Source of the DNA: Rotaria sordida
Lineage: Eukaryota > Rotifera > Eurotatoria > Philodinida > Philodinidae
DNA length: 64,000 nt
Assembly (NCBI GenBank): GCA_905250125.1
Contig: CAJNOL010000310.1
Location: 62,001 to 126,000 of the forward strand
Reading direction: 5' to 3'
Shown here: in pieces, positions 21,765 to 34,234 of the stretch
Position numbering within the stretch: position 1 is the first letter of the stretch
Layout of the letters: the number at the start of each line of letters is the position of its first letter
Position numbers and translations under genes: made by a program
The notes under the pieces: model-generated
Seen by the model: only the letters and a program-made list of their open reading frames with translations
Told to the model about the DNA's origin: nothing
Database searches by the model: none

Positions 21765-24700
21765 TTGGAAATTTTCTAACCAACAACAAACATATTCAAT
21801 AGTCATTCTGTTTCAATGACGATGTATTTTAGACTTGTAATACATAAATCAAGTTCTATGAACATTAATAAAATTCAATTTATAGTCAAATATATCTAAT
21901 AAACAAGAATTTCTTAAATTATCTCAGCAAAAGTTTTTTTTTATAATTAATAGAAATTTAAATAAATATTTTAATATGTAAAACATTATTTTTATTTAAT
22001 AATATTAATAAAACGATATTTAAAAATAATAGAATATTCTATGTTTTTTTCGATAAGAAATATTAGAAAATGAAAAGATTTTCTACTATAAAATATGTTT
22101 ATGATTAAAATTATTCGTTGAGAATAGTTTAGAAGAAATAATTAAGACATATTATTGAATTTATATTATTCATTAGTTTTATTCAACAAATTGGTTTCTT
22201 GCAATAAATTAGAATTCTAACATGATTATTAAACATCAAACAATTTGGAAAATTATAAAAACATACTTACGAAATAAAAATAAAAAAGGAAGAAGTCAAA
22301 CAGTACAGTTACCAATCAGGTTTCCAATGATAGAAGAAAAAACTGACAGAAAATAATTATTTAATTAATTCTATTAATATAAATTAAATATATTATCATA
22401 AGACTTTTTATCTAAAGGTCAAACAAACCTAGTGAACTTAATAGATTGTTATTCGTAAAAAACATAATCTATATCATTGAAATAATTTTATCAAAAGACA
22501 TCATGATAAAGAATCAATCATAATAAAATTGTTTAAATTAAATCACGTCGTATACATTAATTCGAAGTTACATTAGTTTCTATGCATATTTACAACATTA
22601 TTGAGATTCTTTATATTCATTGAAGAAATAAATAAAAAACAACATATATCTTGAAACAGTAAGATAAATTTAATAGACTCCATTGAGATCACAATTCAAG
22701 TTTAAGTAGTATGAATTCAATAGCAATCAAGAGATTCTTACGTTAGTTATTTAAACATAAACGAAATGATATACAATGAAAATATATGATTCTGCAAGAA
22801 AAGTTTCATTGGAATGACTGAAAAAGAATTTTAAAAAAAAATTAATCGATTGATTTTGAACAATTGTAAATTTTTAGTATTATTAAGTTCTATTTTCTTG
22901 CTTTTTATAGATCGACGAAGTAATGATATTGATATTGAAAATGTAGTTATTTTATTATGTTATTAATCTTCATACGAATATTTTTCAGATATAAATTTTA
23001 AAAAAAAAAACATCCGTTGAATTGCAGTCATGACGCTTAAAATAAACAAGACAATTTATAGTGAATTAAATTTTCAAAAAGAATAAATTTACCTTCACTT
23101 TATATTTTTTTCTTTTTCTTTTTCAATAAAAAAAAAACATTGATTATTTACATTTTTTATTTATTCACAATAGTGTTTGTACTTTTTTCTGGCTTAATTC
23201 AAAAACGGGATACCTTTTTTCGAATTCAATCACTTTGTTATTTATGTGATTATTCATTATCTGTACGAAATAAGATTGCATCTAATCAATCTTATTATTT
23301 ATTCGTTGTTTTTGTAGACAAATTGCTTTCAATGTCCTATACCAAGAAAACTTGTTTTGCATTTATTCAATATGAATGCAAAGAGTTTAATTTTCTTCTT
23401 TTATTTATTTTGATTGTCAACTGAAAACAAAAAAAGAAATTCTATCATAATAATTATTATTCGGTATTGCTTGAAAGTGTAAAGAAAGTCTAGATGATGA
23501 TTTCATTTTAGGTTTTTACATTTTTTTTTTCAAATGATTATTTAGATATATTGTTCGATAGGAATTATTTATTGAATGAGAAGTCTAAAATGAAAGATAG
23601 ACTATCAATGAAAAATTAAACTTTCTCATGGTACCAGCAATCGTACCGATATCAAGAATTGTGTCGTACGAATGATTAGAGGTCTATCATTATCCTTATG
23701 CTACCCTGTACAGTAATGTAACCTTGCGGATCTCTAACGAAGAATACTGACACGAAATACTTTCCTTTATATCATAAAATTATGCGGTAAGGAATTTGTA
23801 TTTTCTGTTTCACAGCTTATTGCTACAGTATCAGAAATAGTGCAAAATGCTTTAGGCATCACATTTTAATAAACTTTTCATATTTGTTTATAGATAGAAT
23901 AGTCTCTTTTAGTAATTCTCGGAACTGGACGGCATAGTTATGTTCTATTTTGATGAACTCTGACAGATAAAAAAAACGAAAATTAACCGTTATTCTGTAG
24001 TAGAAATGTTACACCTCGTTTAGTAAGTAATTAACTCATGTAGAATAATTTGAGGAAATTATCTAATTAAAGCAAAAAAAAATACGTTACTTTCTATTCA
24101 TATGCGTTGAGAATTCGTTCATCTGCGAGTTATGACATTTTCCCCAACGACAATTAATGAAGATACAGTGTCTAAAATATGAAAATAACCCATGAAATCC
24201 TTTTATATCAGTTAAACTGTGATAAAAACATCTATAAGATATTTATTCATCTAAATAAGACATGTTTTTATTGTAATACTTTGCAATTTTTTAGATTCAG
24301 CACAATCCAAGATGTTCATTTAAATGCAAATCATACTCATAAATAAATTGTAAAATAGAAGTTTTAGGAAAAAATTGAATGAATTAGTATTCTAACGCAA
24401 GCTTTTTGAAAAAAAAACGTTATTTCTATCTTTAAATACTTTGTTTTATATTTTACCTAATCGATAATATTATAATTTGATCGCATTCATATCATTAACT
24501 GTTTATATTTACATATGATACATCGATACTAATATTTTTTCATTATTATTATATAATGTCGATCATAGTTTAAGTAGTGATCGTTAGATACGATTACTTA
24601 ACGATAAAGGAGAAATCAACCGTTAGGTTTAAAATAATTAGAATTGTTTTGATACGAATTAATAAATAAGAATATATTATTGCACAGTAGACAATATATT

Positions 24701-25797
24701 TTATTGTTTAATATAGTAAAAGACAAGATCTTTTATAAATTACATAACATATTAAGATTATTCACTGACCTGTTCCACTAACTAATGATTTGTCTGTATA
24801 CAATAAATATTTTATTATAACGATTTATTTAGATTTGCTTGTTTTTCTTATATTGTGTATACTTGTTTTTTATCAACTATTTTTAATAATGAGAAACTTA
24901 GGTTATAGTAAGTTTCATGATATACAAAGAGCATTTGGAATTTTTCAAAAACTATTTTGTTCATTTTACTTCAATTTTGATTATTTGTCATGTGTTACAT
25001 TCCAATTTGAATCTATGGGAAAATTTTATCATATTGAATATATCATTTGAGTATCGATTCAATATTCAAATACTTTGATGACTATGAAATTATCTAATAG
25101 ATTATTTAAAATACTCAAAGCTTATTTGAAAAAATTGTTTTCTCTATTCATCTAAATATCAATGACGAAATGATTCGAATTGATTATGTAGCAAAGGTAG
25201 TATTTCGGATGTGTAACAACTATTCCGTCTTAACATTTGAACCATCTACTGGCATCAAATAAAGTGACTAATGATTATAAGTTTGTTATTTATTTTCAAA
25301 GATATTCAATGATTAAGATTGAATTTGTTAGAATGTTTCATATATTTACTTGGTTGTCTTTGCATTATTTATAGAACAATATTCTAATTTTATTCTTGAT
25401 TAGGAATTCAACAAAAATTATCTTCGATAGTTTATTTCTGATTTCTTCAATATGTTGATAGTAAAAGTCCTTTCAACATTCTTTTAATCGTTTTGAAAAA
25501 GTATTCTCGAAATAAAGATCGTTCAATGAATAATATAGTTCGAGATCAAGTGTTCGAAGTGTTATTTTCTGTTAGTTTTGCTATCATATTCATGTTAAGA
25601 ATACAAGTAGAATATCTTAAATTGCAGTATATTAATGACAATATCATTCCACATAAACTTCTAGAATACTAAGATATATTTTTACTGTAAAGAGTTTCAA
25701 ATTAGATAAAAAGAAAAAAAAGTCATAATGCAAGATTACATAACAAAAATGTCAAACATGTAGAACACAAAAAATAAAGAAACATAGTCAAAAAATC
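21765..25797. other. Intergenic, 4 kb, no gene recognised
   Basis: Very AT-rich. Short frames at 23140-23424 and 24790-25050 are hydrophobic and begin without a good ATG context; they look like translated T-rich DNA rather than genes. No acetyltransferase-, transposase- or transferase-like remnants were recognised. Confidence 0.5.
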
Positions 25798-27087
25798 TTA
25801 AGTTTGTTTGTGTTGAAAGTAATCTATATCAGGTTTTAAAATAACTTTGATACAATCATTTTTTTGTTCATCAAATAATTGATATCCAAGAAGAGCTTCT
25901 TCTAATGGCAAGACATGTGTTATAATTTTAGTTAAATCAATATGTCCATCCAAAATATATTTTAATAATAATTTCCAATATTTTTGTACACATACAACAC
26001 CTGCACGAAATGTAATACCTTTATCAAATAATGCACCAATTGGAAAATGATTAGTAAGACCATAATAATCACCAATAACGCTAATATTACCAAATTTCTT
26101 AACTAAATAAATAGCTTCTATAATTGCAGATGTTGCATCTGTTTCTAATCTTAATAAACGCTCAACTTTATGTATTGTCTCTTTTGCATATCGAAAACCT
26201 GTTGCATCAATACATACATCTGGACCACCTTTACAAATTTCTAACATAGTTGGAATAACCAATTGTTCATCATAGTTAATAGTTTCAGCACCTAATTCAC
26301 GTGCTTTTTCTAATCGTTTTGGTATATGATCGATGGCAATAATTCTTTTGACACCTCGATGTTTAGCCCACATAATAACAATAAGTCCTACAGGACCACA
26401 ACCCCATAATGCCACAGTTTGTCCTTCTTTGACTTCTCCTAATTCCATAGCATGCCAAGCAGTACATGCAATATCAGACAACATGACAACTTGTTCGTCA
26501 GTAACACTATCAGGAACAGGAAGTAAATTAATGTCAGCAAATGGAACACGTGTAAATTGTGCTTGACTACCTTGCCAACCACCTGTTAAATGAGAATATC
26601 CAAAAAAACCAGCACATCGATGACCAATAAGTGCTTCCATTTCTTTGCTTGGATTAGTATTGTCACAAGCACTATATTGTTCTTTCTTGCAATATTCACA
26701 GTAACCACAGGCAATAACTGCACTTACGACAACACGTTGACCTATTTTAATATCTTTAACATCTGTTCCAATATCTTCGACAATACCCATAAATTCATGA
26801 CCTAGAACATCACCTGAATGCATACCACTGAATTCTTCATGGTATAAATGTAAATCGGAACCACAAATTGCAACACTCGTAACTCTAATAATAGCATCTT
26901 TTGAATCTGTGATCAATGGTTTTTGCATATCTTCAACAGATAAATTTTTCTTGCCTTGCCAAGCAATTACTTTCATAGTATTATTAGGATCTCTTTTTGT
27001 GTCTGATGTAACTGCAAGAGGAAGATCTTCTATTTTCTTTGTTTCTGGTAATAATGGTCTGAGTATTTTTCCAAATGTTTCTGCCAT
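25798..27087 (-). CDS. Zinc-dependent medium-chain alcohol/formaldehyde dehydrogenase, intronless
   Basis: 429 residues in a single uninterrupted frame. It belongs to the MDR superfamily, closest by motif to bacterial and fungal glutathione-dependent formaldehyde dehydrogenase-like enzymes: NAD-dependent oxidation of an alcohol or thiol adduct in the cytosol. Seen: catalytic zinc region CGSDLHLYH and GHEFMGIVEDIG, structural zinc cysteines in CGYCEYCKKEQYSAC, the Rossmann motif GCGPVGL, and a late substrate-domain insertion with GDYYG. The first ~37 residues (MAETFGKILRPLL...) precede the usual start of the family at MKVIAWQGKK and may be an extension or an upstream start; the ATG at 27087 is in frame and used here. 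Absence of introns in a region where other genes have one every 100-300 bp, plus isolation by long flanks, suggests horizontal acquisition. Confidence 0.9.
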   Translation of the reverse strand: MAETFGKILRPLLPETKKIEDLPLAVTSDTKRDPNNTMKVIAWQGKKNLSVEDMQKPLITDSKDAIIRVTSVAICGSDLHLYHEEFSGMHSGDVLGHEFMGIVEDIGTDVKDIKIGQRVVVSAVIACGYCEYCKKEQYSACDNTNPSKEMEALIGHRCAGFFGYSHLTGGWQGSQAQFTRVPFADINLLPVPDSVTDEQVVMLSDIACTAWHAMELGEVKEGQTVALWGCGPVGLIVIMWAKHRGVKRIIAIDHIPKRLEKARELGAETINYDEQLVIPTMLEICKGGPDVCIDATGFRYAKETIHKVERLLRLETDATSAIIEAIYLVKKFGNISVIGDYYGLTNHFPIGALFDKGITFRAGVVCVQKYWKLLLKYILDGHIDLTKIITHVLPLEEALLGYQLFDEQKNDCIKVILKPDIDYFQHKQT

Positions 27088-28982
27088 TTGAATAATATTT
27101 TATTTTTTTTATGCGAGTATTGTGTAATAAATCTAGAATCATAAAAATAATCATGATTATTACTAATATTGATACAATACTTTTTATTTTGTATTATATT
27201 GGATTGGACAAAAAAAAGTACTTTTTTCAGACATTGTAGCATATTGCTTTCTATACTATTGTTTATACGTTGATTTATTTGTATTATGAATCTCTTTTTA
27301 TGTTACAAATGCGCTTAATTTGAAATTCATGTGAATTGAGAAATTAGTCAAACAAACAAAGAAAAAAAATATGAAACTAAATTTTAAAACGTAAAGAACT
27401 TCTTCCATCATTCTAAGTCTTATAGAACTATATCACTCAAAATTGTTCTATCAATCAACAAAAACTCAAGCACAAATACTAAAAATGTGTAGATTTACCT
27501 AGCACTCGATAAAAGGTACTTAAAGTACAATTTGACATAAGTATATGACGATAAGTAAATGACTTATTCGAAAGTAATAAATAATTGAATTGCTTTTTAT
27601 ACCTTCAATTTTCAAAGAAGAAATATACAACAATCGATAGTAAAAGCTCTTCTTCTTCTCATCAATAAATGAATAAAAGTAGTAGCTATATACATTTATT
27701 TTATATTGAGAATACAAAAAATTCTTTTCACCTGATATGTAAAGGCACGTGTAGCCAACACGTTTCATCGTATATGCACTCTCTTCATACTCTAGTTAAC
27801 GACATCTGTTTGGTATACTTTTTTCTCCTTGTACTGTCTATTGTTTTCAATCAATCGAGTGAATATATCAGATTCTTCTTGTTTTTGTATACTGGGTTTT
27901 TTTTCTTCTTTTTATCATTAATGCCATGCTATACATGGATAACTCATGTCTAAGTTCTTTTTGCGTCGCTTTGCTATTTTGTGACAAATTTAATTATTAA
28001 TATAAAGAATAAATTAAAATGCTTTGATGTCATTCAAAAAAAGATTTAGCAAAAATATGAATTGATGTGAAGTTTATGAAAGGAAAAAAATCCGATTGAA
28101 AACAAAATAAAAATAAAATCTTGTAAAATAATTTGAAAGATCTTTGAATTTATTAAAATCTACGGAACTAGTTGCTTTAATAGTCTATATCAAGTCAAAT
28201 AGAATAAATTTTTGTTTCAATGAAAATTTTTTATCAAGCCTAATTAATATTTGATAGACATTGATAAACTACACTTTTAAGAAATCTATAATGGCATCAT
28301 CATTATCATTGTACTACTTCGATAAATACAGTGCTTTAAAAACATTGAAATTAGATTATGTATTTCTATTCATTGATGAATGTATCAAGTACAATTTTTT
28401 AAAATGTAGATCATTATCAAACTTCTATATAGTGTAGTTTAACGTTTGCATTTTAAATTCATCATCATTTATTCCGCTAAAATATTCCTCTAATGTATCC
28501 GTGTCTAACTACTTCATAATATATTTAATGAAGTATACATTTGGTCTTTGTTATATTACTTATAATGACATCATTGAAAAATATAATGACTTGTCGGATA
28601 AATTTGACAAAAGCCCTTCATTCAGTTCATATTTGATTTATTATATATTTTGTATCAATTACATTAATCAATTTAAATATCGAGAAATGTTTACTTTTTA
28701 TTGTTTACACACAAATCACCGAAGTGTTCTCACTGTATGTATTCATTAAATGAATTGAAAAACAAAAAGAACATTCTAGAATTTATAAGAATAAAAGAGA
28801 TAAGAAAAAAAAGAATTTTTTTCTTTTAAAGAAAATATTGAACAAAATTTTACTTTTTTTTAGTTTTTGAAATATATTCTTAACTTATGAAAAGTTTAAA
28901 ATAAAGAAATGAATTAATTCAATTTGTTTTTTTTTTATAACTATACAAAGAAAAAAAAAAATTAAATAATAAAATAAATCAA
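27088..28982. other. Intergenic, 1.9 kb between convergent/tandem minus-strand genes
   Basis: Contains the upstream region of the dehydrogenase and the 3' flank of the receptor gene. Short frames at 27520-27953 and 28501-28749 show no family resemblance. No repeat structure was identified. Confidence 0.5.
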
Positions 28983-31900
28983 TTATGTATCCACTGTCGA
29001 TAGACCAGTAAGATTTATCCTTAATTGTTCATCAACAATATTTGTCACTGTTGTTGTTATTGTTGTTCCTTTGTATTCTTTTACTAAATCTGTTGATAGT
29101 ACTGGTATATATCCGGCATTCTTCAAAAATGGTATAATAATTAAACATATAACTGTACTTAAAACAGTAAAAATTGTAAAAAGCCAAAATAATAATCGAT
29201 CCATAATAATTGCCATTAATTTCCATTCATTAATTATTTCATTTCGATCTTCTTCAAGTTTTTGTTTATTCATTAAATATTTTAAATGTTTTTCAAGTAA
29301 ATACATATTCGAATTAAATAAACTATAATGTGAATGAGAATTAGTCAAACCTGGTGATGATGATGATGGTAATGTTGATGATGGATGAGATTGTTGAGGA
29401 ATAAGAACTATTGGAGGTACAACACGTCGAGAACGACAATGATGATGATGATGCTGACGATGATGACGTTTAGTAGATAATGATAATGAACGGATATCAC
29501 CATTTCCTGTTGATAAACTTGTTAAAAATTCTTTGGTTGTTTCTTCTTCATCATTGTGACAATCATCATCATGATTATATTCTTCTTCATTCTGTTGAGA
29601 TTCTTTTTGATGATTTATCTCTAAAGAAAATATTACAATAAATAAACATGTTTTTTCTTTTCTAGAAATATTCTCAAAATGCTTTCAGAGTATTTTCTTT
29701 TCTTACATTTAAAATGTCCAGCAGAAATCAATATTATTTAATATTGGTTATCTTCAAAAAAAAAACACGAACACTCCTAAATCTAGAACTGATACCATCA
29801 GTAGATCCAGCATAGCCAAAATATAAGGCTTTTATATGCTAGCCTTAGAAGAAAAAAAAGAAGGGATAGATTTTCTCAATTTGAAATCTTATAATCGAAT
29901 TTAGCATATGGTTTGTGTGAACATGTCCAATCGATTTCTCTTATCAATTAGTGGTGTACAACTTACGCTCATGAGCGGTTTTCCTTGCTGAAATAGGGCA
30001 GGAGGATTACCGTTGTATATAAAGTTTGACCAAAGATGTTCGGGGCCGAGGAATCTGAATCTGTAATCGATTTTTCGAAAAATTTTGAGTTTGATTGTTT
30101 TCAGACACAATTTTTTTTTCTTGTAAAAAATCAAACCCAAAATTTCAAAAAATCGATTACAGATTCGGATTTCTCGATCCCGAAAATCTTTGGTCAAACT
30201 TTACAACAGATCATTGTTTTCAGAAAAAAAACCTTTCCCTGATGAAACAAACTTAAAGTCACGAGACAGAAAAATTGCTCATGCTCATATGAGTGTGAGT
30301 GATGCGCGCTCACGCTCACCGTGAGTGTGAGCAGTTTGCGCTCACACTTATAAGCTTTAGTGTGAGCTGTACACCCGTAATTGATAACAAAGATCGATTG
30401 GAGACGTTCACACGAGCTATTTGCTAAATTCAATTATAGGGCTTCAAATTGAGAAAATAAGTTTCTCTTCTATTTTTTGAAGTTAACATATAGAAGTCTA
30501 ATATTTTGGGTGTGTTTCTAAATCGAATAGACCTATTCACTAGTAAAAAATATAGATGTTCGTAGTTTGAAAAATAATGTGCATTGGAAATCATTTTCAT
30601 GTTGAACCATTTTGGGTGCTCGCATTTTTTTACAGATACCCTTCAAAGATTAGACTATATTAATGCATTATGAAATATCAACTTAAAAAACTAAATTGAA
30701 TCTTTTTCGTCAGTTAATTAATATATTATACCGTTAAAAGTATTATTCTTTTTGTAGCAGAAAATATAAAGAAAACACAACTAGTAATTAATAGATTATA
30801 TTTTTGATTCAAATCGAATACAATACTTCGATAATATGTCACGTATAAAAAAAAACATACATTTAATATATATATAATGGGCGTCCCAGAAGTTTTGTAA
30901 CAATTATGAAATTGATCGTGTTCGCATTCGTTACAGAACTTTTGGGACATTCTTTATGGTTACATGTCAATATGCACGTTCATATCTAATCTATCATTTG
31001 TTGGCTTCAAATAATGAATTTAACAATTTATTTTGTTGTTTAATAAATGAAAATAATTAGAATCGATTTTTCTATTTATATATCAGATAAGATTAATGTT
31101 TATTTCGCCTGTCTTTTCTATTCGATATTCTTTTTATGTTTAATATATTAATCGTATACGAGAAGACAAGAGAAAATGTCTGATAGTGTATATAAATTAT
31201 ACAAATAGAAATAAGAAAATATAGGATTCATAGAAAATATGTCGAACTCGATAATAAATTAAAGAAAATATTTACTTTGTCGATGTTTAATTTTCTTTTT
31301 CTCATAATTAATTCTTTTATTTTTATGATTAATTAATGGACTATCTGTTGGTTGTGTTGATACTTCAGCAAAACATCGATAAACATAATCTTTTTCAGTT
31401 AAATTATGTTCACGTGCATAAATTGCAACAACTTCTCTCATTCCAATAATAGGTGCTATACGTCTAACTAATGAATATTTAAATGAACGTGGAACTGGAA
31501 TAACAACAGGACCTGAATGATGTAATTGAAGTACATAAACAGTAAGAACAATTGATAATGATGTAAGTGCCATAACAATTGTTAAATATATTTCAATAAG
31601 TGGTACCATTTCACTTGTTGCTGGCATTGATTCAGCAATTAATAACATAAAAACAGAAAAAGCTAAAAGAACAGTTATACCAAGTGTTATCTTCTCTCCT
31701 GAATCTGGTGGAAGACAAAAACCAAGAAGTGAAAGAATTGAAAGCCATATACATGGAAATATTATATTAAATAAATAATATAGAATACGACGACGAATAT
31801 GAACTAGAAATTTTATTTAAATATGATAAATAAAAGAAAACAAAAAATAACTAGGAAAATTTTTATTTCTTTCTTACCATATATAGTTACATCAGGATAA

Positions 31901-34234
31901 TAAATTCCTGGACAACATGGATAAGTAACATCATGACGTTTAATAGCAATATTAAGAATATGCCATTCACCTGAACGAATATAATTTGTCATATCAACAT
32001 TATCACGTCGTTTTGTTAAATTAACTTGAGCTGCATCATATATCCATGAACCAAATTTTAATTTACATAATTGATCTTTAAAAATAAAATAAAAAATAAT
32101 AATAATAATAAACTATAAATTCTTGTAGAAAAAAAAAAAACGATACCATCAAATGGAAAAAAAGTAACATCAATTTTACATGATGATCGAAATTTAGCTG
32201 GTGGTGGCCAAAAAACATGTCCATTATTATCAACCATAGCTTTACTTTGATAATAACCTTGTGTATAATCATCAGCTGAATTATATAAAACAATATCAGG
32301 TAACCAAATTTTTGAACATGGTAATCGAAGAGTTGATAAACCATTAAATTCAGATGCATTCCATACTAAACGTTGATCAAACCATTCCTTTAATTTACCA
32401 AAAAAAAACAAAAAGAATAATATCTTAGATAAATCTGATTATTTTCTTTGTATACTAGATTAAACTAACTTGTTCAAGCCATATATTCGTTGTTAATACT
32501 TGATTTTTTTCATCCTAAATTAAAAAATTATTTATTTCTATAAATGAATTAAATAGATCAATATAAAATGATAATTATTATTATTGACATAGGACTAAAT
32601 AAATAAAACTGTAGATGACTAATTTGATTAGTGAAATGGAAAACAATGTTTTCTTTCTTATATATATATATATACCTGTCCATCATAAGACTTTATTTAA
32701 AATACACATAAAACTAACCTTTTAAAAAATGTTAATTTTTTACATCTGAACATTTGATTTTATGTTATATTTAAATAATAATATAATAAAAATCTTGCTG
32801 ATTTATGTATCTATTTAGAAAATAGATATTAAAAGGAATGATTTTTCATGATATAATGATTGAAAAAAAAAAACAAAGTGAAATATTCAGATTAATTTTT
32901 GCATGAATGCACATTATCTGTGTATATGATGATTGAAGTAAACAAGATCTTTATAAATTTATCAATGTCAGATTGTCCTTCTATGTCAATCAAAAAAAGA
33001 AAAAAAAAAAGAGGAAAAAGAAGAATATTGCCTTCTATTAAATAAATACTAAAATCTTATTGTTGCATATCAATGCATTATTTTTCGTTCGAATATTTGC
33101 ATAATATTTGAAAAGATTCGTCTAGTTCCGAATCATTGATCTATCAATCATTATTTATATGATCACATACCATATCACTTAATTGAGTCAAAGCAATGCC
33201 AAAAGCAACACTGACAGTATCCGATGCATTATATACAGGTCGTGCAGATGGATCATAGTTTCTTAATAATTGAGCCATTAAACGTTGTTCATCAGGTATT
33301 GAATCAGAATCGTTGAAAGCTAAGTGATAATATGGATGATAATAATAATTTGGCATAGATTGAGAATATTGTTGACTCGAAGAAGATGAAGAAGAAGAAG
33401 AAGAACTATCTTTATTTGGCATTGTCAAACTAGTAAATATTAGTTGACAATAAAACTCAGATGAATTTATTAAGAAAAGAAATAAGATGAATAGGATCAT
33501 CATATTGTCTATTAAAAAGAAAAAATATTTTAATATTCACTAGTCATTCATTTATATATAGTACTGACACTATCAGTATAAAGAGAACTAGATACTATTG
33601 CACTTGTCGAAATAGAAGAAGGAGAAGAAGAAGAAGGAGAAGAGAACTAACAGAAAAAAAAAACAACTATAACTATAGAGAAAAAGAGCCAAGGAAACGA
33701 CGACAAGATATGGTAGTTTTATTCCTATTTGTTTAAACACAATATAAAAAAAAAAAGAAAAAAGAATTACTGAAAATATTAATAAAAACTCATGGTTAAT
33801 CGGTCTCATGAACAACATGAAAAGACGAAAAATAATGTCATTAGATAAATGAATGATCGGAAGAATAATTCATCGAATATAACATTTATTTGATAATCAT
33901 CACAAAAAAGAGATTCATCAAACAAAAAATGAAGACAAAGAAAAATTATCTTTCTTTAGTTTTTTTTCGAATTTTAATCATGAAAATAATTAAAAATAAT
34001 CAACATACCATAATCATACGACGGATCAAAATCTGGTGGAAACCATGAATTACCCCAATACATCGGATTTTGTACTTGACTACCACTAGAAAAACCATGT
34101 CCACCATAAGATCCACCAGTATTAAGTGTACGTTGTGATGAATAATGACCACTTGATTTACACTCGGCTTTATTAAAAAGCACGAAAAATATTCTTATAA
34201 AAATAAATACAATTGATGATAATTGTTGTACCAT
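28983..34234 (-). CDS. Nicotinic acetylcholine receptor alpha-type subunit (Cys-loop channel)
   Basis: Pentameric ligand-gated cation channel subunit at the plasma membrane. Seven exons on the minus strand (34234-34009, 33508-33171, 32514-32470, 32387-32147, 32075-31878, 31803-31276, 29620-28983) give 737 residues. The ligand-binding domain starts at DEQRLMAQLL and includes VDEKNQ-type SDMDEKNQ, WLEQEWFDQRLVWN, IWLPDIVLYNSADD and the Cys-loop C-x13-C (CKIDVTFFPFDDQLC). A vicinal Cys pair (YPCCPG) marks an alpha-type subunit able to form the principal agonist face. M1-M3 follow (LGFCLPPDSGEKITLGITVL is the M1-M2 region with the channel-lining Glu), then a long cytoplasmic loop containing acidic runs and a His-rich stretch, then M4. 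Exon 1 adds a separate signal peptide and a Gly/Ser-rich stretch ahead of a second signal-like segment encoded by exon 2, which is unusual. A 1.65-kb intron (29621-31275) contains a foldback repeat. Confidence 0.93.
29815..30515. repeat. Foldback element (long imperfect inverted repeat) in receptor intron
   Basis: About 700 bp that folds on itself. Left arm about 29815-30095, right arm about 30130-30515. Matching blocks include CCAAAATAT, TTTTCTCAATTTGAA, GAATTTAGCA, TGTGAAC, CCAATCGAT, TTATCAATTA and GGTGTACA in the outer part, then AAGTTTGACCAAAGAT, TCTGTAATCGATTTTT and GTTTGATT close to a loop of about 34 bp. The right arm also has an expanded block at 30285-30350 of GTGAGC/GCTCAC units absent from the left. 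No protein is encoded. It lies inside the 29621-31275 intron. Confidence 0.75.
30879..30953. repeat. 75-bp palindromic mini-element
   Basis: GGGCGTCCCAGAAGTTTTGTAAC-type end at 30879-30901 is inverted at 30930-30953 (GTTACAGAACTTTTGGGACA on the plus strand), separated by 28 bp. GTCCC(A)AAAGTT ends resemble those of Tc1/mariner-like miniature elements. A similar single end (GGTGTTCCAAAAGT) occurs near 43920. Same intron as the foldback repeat. Confidence 0.55.
32515..33170 (-). other. 0.66-kb receptor intron 2
   Basis: Separates the exon ending in LTQLSDM from the 45-bp exon DEKNQ...WLEQ. It contains a short TA-dinucleotide run near 32662-32675 and A-rich tracts; no exon was recognised. Confidence 0.55.

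Noticed and set aside
26333..27091. Plus-strand frames opposite the dehydrogenase
   Set aside because: They are antisense shadows of a strongly conserved minus-strand enzyme and have no family features.
29901..30433. Minus- and plus-strand frames of 70-100 codons
   Set aside because: They lie inside the foldback repeat; the inverted sequence keeps both strands open. No protein similarity.
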